Positions 58,594-64,000 of a stretch of DNA of 64,000 nucleotides are shown piece by piece. This DNA is from Streptomyces sp. CC208A (lineage in GTDB: Bacteria > Actinomycetota > Actinomycetes > Streptomycetales > Streptomycetaceae): positions 62,001-126,000 of the forward strand of contig NZ_JASCXN010000001.1 of the NCBI RefSeq assembly GCF_030010625.1, written 5' to 3'. A program made the position numbers and the translations under genes. The stretch's first letter is position 1. Each line of letters opens with the position of its first letter. Under the pieces are notes generated by a model. The model was given only the letters and a program-made list of their open reading frames with translations. It was not told the DNA's origin and did not search any database.

Positions 58594-60024
58594 TCACCCC
58601 GTCACCGGGTCCCCGATGTGATGGACGCGGACCAGGTTCGTCGAGCCCGCCACCCCTGGCGGGGAGCCGGCCGTGATGATCACGGTGTCGCCCTTCCGGC
58701 AGCGGCCGATACGGAGCAGTTCCTCGTCGACCTGGGCGACCATCGCGTCCGTGGAGTCCACGTGGGGGCCGAGGAAGGTCTCGACGCCCCAGGTGAGGTT
58801 GAGCTGGGAGCGGGTGGCCGGGTCGGGGGTGAAGGCGAGGAGGGGGATCGGGGAGCGGTAGCGGGAGAGGCGGCGGACGGTGTCGCCGGACTGGGTGAAG
58901 GCGACGAGGAACCTGGCGCCGAGGAAGTCGCCCATCTCGGCGGCCGCGCGGGCGACGGCGCCGCCCTGGGTGCGGGGCTTGTTGCGTTCGGTCAGCGGGG
59001 GCAGGCCCTTGGCGAGGATGTCCTCCTCGGCGGCCTCGACGATCCGGCTCATGGTGCGGACCGTCTCGACCGGGAAGCGGCCGACGCTGGTCTCGCCGGA
59101 GAGCATCACCGCGTCGGTGCCGTCGATGACCGCGTTGGCCACGTCGGAGGCCTCGGCGCGGGTGGGGCGGGAGTTATCGATCATCGAGTCGAGCATCTGG
59201 GTGGCGACGATGACCGGCTTGGCGTTGCGCTTGGCGAGCTTGATCGCGCGCTTCTGGACGATGGGGACCTGTTCCAGGGGCATTTCGACGCCGAGGTCGC
59301 CGCGGGCGACCATGATGCCGTCGAAGGCGGCGACGATCTCGTCGATGTTCTCGACGGCCTGGGGCTTCTCGATCTTGGCGATGACCGGGAGGCGGCGGCC
59401 CTCCTCGTCCATGATCCGGTGGACGTCCTCGACGTCCCGGCCGGAGCGGACGAAGGAGAGGGCGATGACGTCGGCGCCGGTGCGCAGCGCCCAGCGGAGG
59501 TCCTCGACGTCCTTCTCGGAGAGGGCGGGGACGGAGACGGCGACGCCCGGCAGGTTGAGGCCCTTGTGGTCGGAGACCATGCCGCCCTCGACGACCCGGG
59601 TGTGGACCCGGGGGCCGTCGACGGAGGTGACCTCCAGGGTGACCCGGCCGTCGTCGACGAGGATCCGCTCACCGGGGGTGACGTCCCCGGCGAGGCCGGA
59701 GTAGGTGGTGCCGCAGGCGTGGCGGTCGCCCTCCACCTGCTCGACGGTGATGGTGAACGCGTCGCCGCGTTCAAGGAGTACGGGGCCCTCGCGGAAGCGG
59801 CCGAGGCGGATCTTCGGGCCTTGAAGGTCGGCGAGGACCCCGACGCTGCGGCCGGTCTCGTCGGCCGCCTTGCGGACCCGCTGGTAGCGCTCCTCGTGCT
59901 CGGCGTAGGTGCCGTGGCTGAGGTTGAGGCGGGCCACGTCCATTCCGGCCTCGACCAACGCCTTGATCTGGTCGTATGTTTCGGTGGCGGGTCCAAGGGT
60001 GCAAACGATTTTGGCTCGGCGCAT
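58594..60024 (-). CDS. pyk: pyruvate kinase
   Basis: 476 residues. Converts phosphoenolpyruvate and ADP to pyruvate and ATP in the cytosol. Visible sites: RRAKIVCTLGPATETYDQIKALVEAGMDVARLNLSHGTYAEH (substrate and K+ region), LADLQGPKIRLG, the active-site segment VIAKIEKPQAVENIDEIVAAFDGIMVARGDLGVEMPLEQVPIVQKRAIKLA, PVIVATQMLDSMI, ASDVANAVIDGTDAVMLSGETSVG and a C-terminal allosteric domain. Start ATG at 60024; TAGGCT ends about 6 bases before it, so the mRNA may be leaderless. Streptomyces usually have two pyk genes; this is the one beside the ANTAR regulator. Confidence 0.97.
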   Translation of the reverse strand: MRRAKIVCTLGPATETYDQIKALVEAGMDVARLNLSHGTYAEHEERYQRVRKAADETGRSVGVLADLQGPKIRLGRFREGPVLLERGDAFTITVEQVEGDRHACGTTYSGLAGDVTPGERILVDDGRVTLEVTSVDGPRVHTRVVEGGMVSDHKGLNLPGVAVSVPALSEKDVEDLRWALRTGADVIALSFVRSGRDVEDVHRIMDEEGRRLPVIAKIEKPQAVENIDEIVAAFDGIMVARGDLGVEMPLEQVPIVQKRAIKLAKRNAKPVIVATQMLDSMIDNSRPTRAEASDVANAVIDGTDAVMLSGETSVGRFPVETVRTMSRIVEAAEEDILAKGLPPLTERNKPRTQGGAVARAAAEMGDFLGARFLVAFTQSGDTVRRLSRYRSPIPLLAFTPDPATRSQLNLTWGVETFLGPHVDSTDAMVAQVDEELLRIGRCRKGDTVIITAGSPPGVAGSTNLVRVHHIGDPVTG

Positions 60025-60172
60025 GGGTCGAGCCTAGGGCCTTACCCATCAGTAGCCGGTGGGTGCGGCATGACTACTCAACGACCTTTCCATGAAACGT
60101 TGTTGACAAGTCTTGAATCTGTGCGCCGGCGTGCTCCGATGAGCGTTTTCGGCGCCCCCGGGGGGGGTCGTC

Positions 60173-60856
60173 TCAGAGTGCGGGCGGCAGCATCGTGAAC
60201 CGCGCGACGACCTCGGCGGTCACCGTCTGACGCTGCGGTTCGAGGTCGAGGGAGGGGGCCGTGCCCGGCTCCTCCGCCGCGTAGCCGGCCGCCATCGGGG
60301 CGAAGCCGCGGTACGTCGGCATACCGGGCTCGGGCAGTCCGGCGTCCGACAGTTCGAGGAGTGAGCCGAGCGAGGTGCCCAGCGCCCGCGCGTAGGCCCG
60401 CGCCCGGCGCACGGCCTCCGTCACCGCGAGCCGGCGCGCCTCCGCGTACGCCTCCGAGTCCGGGCGCAGCTCCCACCACGGCCCGTCCACCTCCGTCTGC
60501 GCCCGGTCCGCGAGTTCGGGCACCAGCTCGCCGAGGACGGTGAAGTCGGTCAGCTCGGCGGCGATCCGCACCCGCCCCCGGTAGGCCCGCACCTGCTCGC
60601 CCCTCCCCCGGCGGGGCTGCTCGGGCGCGATGGAGAAGCTGCCCGTCTCCAGTTTCGCCACCGCCGCCCCGCGCGCCTTGACCAGGTCGAGCACCTCGGC
60701 GTTGCGGCGGGTGAGGTCGGCGAGGACGGCGGCCCGGTCGGTGCCCCGGGCGGAGACGGTCAGCCAGATCCGGGCCAGCTCCGGGTCGACCTCCAGGCGG
60801 CCCTCGCCACGGACCGTCACCTGCGGCGCCTGGGGGGTGGGGTGGGTGTGCGTCAC
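60173..60856 (-). CDS. SIMPL (DUF541)-domain protein
   Basis: 227 residues from the GTG at 60856, which has GGAGGAG at ideal spacing; an ATG at 60889 in frame would add 11 residues. The SIMPL pattern is clear: VTVRGEGRLEVDPELARIWLTVSARGTDRAAVLADLTRRNAEVLDLVKARGAAVAKLETGSFSIAPE, YRGRVRIAAELTDFTVLGELVPELADRA, RLAVTEAVRRARAYARALGTSLGSLLELSDAGL and VTAEVVARFTML. Many relatives are secreted and protect against oxidative stress or act in signalling, but no signal peptide is seen here, so this one is probably cytosolic. Function unknown. Confidence 0.9.
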   Translation of the reverse strand: MTHTHPTPQAPQVTVRGEGRLEVDPELARIWLTVSARGTDRAAVLADLTRRNAEVLDLVKARGAAVAKLETGSFSIAPEQPRRGRGEQVRAYRGRVRIAAELTDFTVLGELVPELADRAQTEVDGPWWELRPDSEAYAEARRLAVTEAVRRARAYARALGTSLGSLLELSDAGLPEPGMPTYRGFAPMAAGYAAEEPGTAPSLDLEPQRQTVTAEVVARFTMLPPAL

Positions 60857-61004
60857 GGCGGGCTCCTCCGGGCCGGGAATCGATGACATGCGAACACTTT
60901 CCCACTCCGTAACCCGCAAGGGGTGTTGCGCAAGAGGCGTCTGAGCCAGAATCTACGCGCGTTGTGCACCTGAGGCAGCGCCACGAACACCGAGGAGTAC
61001 ACAC

Positions 61005-62804
61005 ATGCCGCTGAACCGCCGGACCTTCCTGGAGAGCTCCGCCGCCATCGGAGCCGGGGCCGCCCTCGCCGCCGGCGTCGCCGCCCCCGCCGAGGCCCGG
61101 GAGGCCCGTCCCAAGCCGGCCAAGCGGTACTCCTTCACCGTCATGGGCACCACCGACCTGCACGGCAACGTCTTCAACTGGGACTACTTCACGGACAGGG
61201 AGTTCGACGACAAGGCCCACAACGACGTCGGCCTCGCCAAGATCTCCACCCTGGTGAACCGGGTCCGCGAGGCCAAGGGCCGCGGCAACACCCTCCTCAT
61301 CGATGCCGGCGACACCATCCAGGGCACCCAGCTCTCGTACTACTACGCCAAGGTCGACCCGATCACGCAGGCCGGCGGCCCGGTCCACCCGATGGCCCAG
61401 GCCATGAACGCCATCGGCTACGACGCCGCCGCGCTCGGCAACCACGAGTTCAACTACGGCATCCCGGTCCTGCGGAAGTTCGAGGAGCAGTGCGACTTCC
61501 CGCTGCTCGGCGCCAACGCGCTCGACGCGAAGACGCTGCGCCCGGCCTTCCCCCCGTACAGCATCCACCGGCTGCGCACCCCGCACGGCCGGGACGTCCG
61601 GGTCGCGGTGCTCGGTCTGACCAACCCCGGCATCGCCATCTGGGACAAGGCCAACGTCAACGGCAAGATGGTCTTCCCCGGCCTGGAGGAGCAGGCCGCG
61701 AAGTGGGTGCCGAAGCTGCGCTCCATGGGCGCCGACGTGGTCGTCGTCTCCGCGCACTCCGGCTCCAGCGGCACCTCCTCGTACGGCGACCAGCTCCCGT
61801 ACGTCGAGAACGCGGCCGGGCTCGTCGCCGAGCAGGTCCCCGGCATCGACGCGATCCTCGTCGGCCACGCCCACACCGAGATCCCCGAGTACCGGATCGC
61901 GAACAAGGAGACCGGCAAGGAGGTCGTCCTCTCCGAGCCGCTGAAGTGGGGCCAGCGCCTCACCCTCTTCGACTTCGACCTGGTGTGGGAGAAGGGCCGC
62001 TGGACGGTGGAGAAGGTGGCCGCGCAGGTCCTCAACTCCAACACCGTCGAGGAGGACCCGGAGATCACCGGTCTGCTCGCCGACGAGCACAAGAAGGTCG
62101 TGGCCTACGTCAACCAGGTCATCGGCACCTCCACCGCCGCCATGACCACGGTCGAGGCGCCGTGGAAGGACGAGCCGATCATCGACCTGATCAACGTCGT
62201 GCAGGCCGAGACGGTGAAGGAGGCCCTCGCGGGCGGCGCGTACGCGTCCCTGCCGGTGCTCTCGCAGGCGTCCTGCTTCTCCCGGACCGCCCGCATCCCG
62301 GCCGGCGAGATCACCATCAAGGACGCCGCCGGGCTCTACCCCTTCGAGAACACCCTGGAGGCCCGTCTGATGACGGGCGCCCAGCTGAAGGAGTACCTGG
62401 AGTACTCGGCGAAGTACTACGTGCGGACGCCGGCCGGCGCCCCCGTCGACACCGCACGGCTCACCAACGCGGACGGCACCCCGGACTACAACTACGACGC
62501 CGTGTCCGGGCTGTCCTACGAGATCGACATCGCCCGGCCGGTCGGCTCCCGGATCGTGAACCTGACCTTCGAGGGCGCGCCGCTCGACCCGGCCGCGCGG
62601 TTCGTCCTGGCCGTCAACAACTACCGTGCCAGCGGCGGCGGCGCCTTCCCGCACGTCGCCAACGCCGAGCAGCTGTGGGCGAACTCGGACGAGATCCGCA
62701 ACACGATCATCCAGTGGGTGCGGGCCAAGGGGACGGTCGACCCGGGGCGGTTCGCGTCGGTGGACTGGAAGCTGACCCGGGACGGCGTGCCGGTCTTCCC
62801 GTGA
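61005..62804 (+). CDS. Tat-exported bifunctional metallophosphatase/5'-nucleotidase
   Basis: 599 residues. The Tat signal is NRRTFLESSAAIGAGAALAAGVAAPAEA. The calcineurin-like metallophosphatase domain (about 40-350) has metal motifs TTDLHGN, IDAGDTIQG, LGNHEFNYG and GHAHTEIP. The C-terminal 5'-nucleotidase domain (about 360-590) has YPFENTLEARLMTGAQLKEYLEYSA and NYDAVSGLSYEIDI, the base-stacking region, and AVNNYRASGGGAFP. It would release phosphate from nucleotides or 2',3'-cyclic nucleotides outside the membrane. GAGGAG-type site before the ATG at 61005. Phosphate control is likely by analogy, but no PhoP box was identified. Confidence 0.96.
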   Translation: MPLNRRTFLESSAAIGAGAALAAGVAAPAEAREARPKPAKRYSFTVMGTTDLHGNVFNWDYFTDREFDDKAHNDVGLAKISTLVNRVREAKGRGNTLLIDAGDTIQGTQLSYYYAKVDPITQAGGPVHPMAQAMNAIGYDAAALGNHEFNYGIPVLRKFEEQCDFPLLGANALDAKTLRPAFPPYSIHRLRTPHGRDVRVAVLGLTNPGIAIWDKANVNGKMVFPGLEEQAAKWVPKLRSMGADVVVVSAHSGSSGTSSYGDQLPYVENAAGLVAEQVPGIDAILVGHAHTEIPEYRIANKETGKEVVLSEPLKWGQRLTLFDFDLVWEKGRWTVEKVAAQVLNSNTVEEDPEITGLLADEHKKVVAYVNQVIGTSTAAMTTVEAPWKDEPIIDLINVVQAETVKEALAGGAYASLPVLSQASCFSRTARIPAGEITIKDAAGLYPFENTLEARLMTGAQLKEYLEYSAKYYVRTPAGAPVDTARLTNADGTPDYNYDAVSGLSYEIDIARPVGSRIVNLTFEGAPLDPAARFVLAVNNYRASGGGAFPHVANAEQLWANSDEIRNTIIQWVRAKGTVDPGRFASVDWKLTRDGVPVFP

Positions 62805-62807
62805 CCG

Positions 62808-64000
62808 TCAGTTCTGCACGAGGGGCGTCAGCTTCCGGTCCTGGGCCGGGATGCTCGGCGCCTCTCGCGCGTCGAGGCCGAAGCTGGTGAAGGCGGTGCG
62901 GCGCGGCAGCGGGTACGGCTCCTTGCCCGTGACCGTGTTGAGGATGACCGCGCTGCGCCAGGCGGCCAGGCCCAGGTCGGGGGCGCCGACGCCGTGGGTG
63001 TGGCGCTCGGCGTTCTGCACGTACACCGCGCCGGTGACGGAGGGGTCGAGCACCAGCCGGTACCGCTCGTCGATCCTCGGCCGGCCCGCCGCGTCGTGCC
63101 GCACGTACGGATCGAGGCCGGCCGTCATCCGGTCGACGGAGCGCTCCCGGTAGCCGGTGGCGAGGACGACGGCGTCGGTGGTGAGCCGGGAGCGGGTGCC
63201 CTGCTGGACGTGTTCCAGGTGCAGTTCGACCTGGGTGGTGGCGACCCGTCCGGCGGTGCGGACCCGGACGCCGGGGGTGAGGACGGTGTCGGGCCAGCCG
63301 CCGTGCAGGGTGCGGCGGTAGAGCTCGTCGTGGATGGCGGCGATGGTGCCCTCGTCGATGCCCTTGTACAACTGGCCCTGGCGGGGCAGCAGTTCGCCGC
63401 GCACGGGTTCCGGGAGGGCGTGGAAGTAGCGGGTGTAGTCGGGGGTGAAGTGCTCCAGGCCCAGCTTGGAGTACTCCATCGGCCGGAACGCCTCGGTGCG
63501 GGAGAGCCAGCTGATCCGCTCGGCACCGGCCGGGCGGGCCCGCAGCAGGTCGAGGAAGACCTCGGCGCCGGACTGGCCGGAGCCGATGACGGTGACGTGC
63601 CCGGCGGCGAGCAGCGACTCCCGGTGGGCGAGGTAGTCGGCCGAGTGGATCACCGGTACGCCGGGGGCGTCGGCGAGCGGGCGCAGCGGCTCGGGGACGT
63701 ACGGTTCGGTGCCGACGCCGAGGACCACGTTCCGGGTGTAGGCGCGGCCGAGGGCGGCGGCCTCACCGTCCTGGTCGAGCTGGGTGAAGTCGACCTCGAA
63801 GAGCTTCCGCTCGGGGTTCCAGCGGACCGAGTCGACCTGGTGGCCGAAGTGGAGGCCGGGGAGCCGTTCGCTGACCCAGCGGCAGTAGGCGTCGTACTCG
63901 GCCCGCTGGATGTGGAACTTCTCCGCGAAGTAGAAGGGGAAGAGGCGCTCGCGGCTCTTGAGGTAGTTGAGGAAGGTCCAGGGGCTGGCGGGGTCGGCGA
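62808..64000 (-). CDS. lysine N6-hydroxylase/L-ornithine N5-oxygenase family monooxygenase, C-terminal part
   Basis: About 397 residues; the N-terminus with the FAD motif lies beyond the right edge. Seen: SPASPWTFLNYLKSRERLFPFYFAEKFHIQRAEYDAYCRWVSERL with substrate and FAD contacts, VVLGVGTEPYVP, the NADPH loop HVTVIGSGQSGAEVFLDLL, and the family hallmark VVLATGYRER before the C-terminus QNAERHTHGVGAPDLGLAAWRSAVILNTVTGKEPYPLP. These enzymes N-hydroxylate ornithine, lysine or diamines for hydroxamate siderophores such as desferrioxamine. Which amine is used cannot be told from this part. The stop lies three bases beyond the stop of the convergent nucleotidase gene. Confidence 0.93.
   Translation of the reverse strand, partial: ADPASPWTFLNYLKSRERLFPFYFAEKFHIQRAEYDAYCRWVSERLPGLHFGHQVDSVRWNPERKLFEVDFTQLDQDGEAAALGRAYTRNVVLGVGTEPYVPEPLRPLADAPGVPVIHSADYLAHRESLLAAGHVTVIGSGQSGAEVFLDLLRARPAGAERISWLSRTEAFRPMEYSKLGLEHFTPDYTRYFHALPEPVRGELLPRQGQLYKGIDEGTIAAIHDELYRRTLHGGWPDTVLTPGVRVRTAGRVATTQVELHLEHVQQGTRSRLTTDAVVLATGYRERSVDRMTAGLDPYVRHDAAGRPRIDERYRLVLDPSVTGAVYVQNAERHTHGVGAPDLGLAAWRSAVILNTVTGKEPYPLPRRTAFTSFGLDAREAPSIPAQDRKLTPLVQN

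Overview
The window looks like chromosomal core DNA of a Streptomyces or close relative. GC is very high, GTG starts are common, and several genes begin at or within a few bases of a predicted transcription start. Family markers agree: a long chaplin with a sortase-E type LAATG signal, SPW_0924-type and DUF6343/DUF4184 proteins, an ANTAR response regulator, and the uvrC-uvrA-uvrB-rpsA-polA-liv-pyk gene order typical of the genus. Because of the GC bias nearly every real gene has long open frames on the opposite strand; those are left out.

Layout. 1-4.6 kb: 5' end of uvrC, a secreted papain-like cysteine protease coupled to a membrane-anchored partner, a divergent HTH protein, a Rieske lipoprotein and a 0.7 kb repeat-rich non-coding stretch. 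4.6-10.6 kb: uvrA, a mycothiol-dependent-type enzyme, an MBL hydrolase and an MFS (MHS) transporter. 10.6-16.7 kb: a Ter block (terC behind a yybP-ykoY manganese riboswitch, a TerD protein fused to an apparently degenerate FtsK-like ATPase, and a classical TerD) next to uvrB. 16.7-25.7 kb: an MHYT sensor, ogt, MFS, cupin, psuG-psuK, a uridine-kinase-like protein with a broken P-loop, an SDR/MerR pair and DUF2293. 25.7-32 kb: a long chaplin, an IS630 element inserted exactly into the stop codon of a SWIM-domain gene, and that gene coupled to an SNF2 helicase. 32-37 kb: small envelope proteins, TPR protein, coaE, PAC2 protein, rpsA. 37-47.7 kb: methyltransferase, hrpB, DUF3068, a small membrane protein, a lytic transglycosylase, DUF4184 and polA. 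47.8-57.6 kb: FdhF/YdeP oxidoreductase, thioesterase and the livKHMGF operon. 57.6-64 kb: ANTAR regulator, a short-variable-arm tRNA with a CAA anticodon, pyk, SIMPL protein, Tat-exported 5'-nucleotidase and the C-terminal part of an N-hydroxylating monooxygenase.

Themes. (1) DNA repair: uvrC, uvrB and ogt, and more weakly polA, sit behind promoters resembling the actinobacterial RecA-NDp element (TGTCRGTG-N8-TANNNT, PafBC-dependent in mycobacteria), most with the -10 box so close to the start codon that the mRNA would be leaderless. The MBL hydrolase has the same element, so it may be wider than repair. (2) Metal and stress response: the terC leader carries the conserved riboswitch blocks and an 8-nt complement of the terC ribosome binding site that overlaps helix P1, which gives a simple Mn2+-on translational switch. 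(3) Mobile DNA is limited to one IS630 copy, whose TA target and terminal repeats are intact. No CRISPR array, prophage or biosynthetic cluster is visible, although the last gene could belong to a hydroxamate siderophore locus beyond the right edge. All calls rest on reading the sequence and on knowledge of the families; no database search was run.
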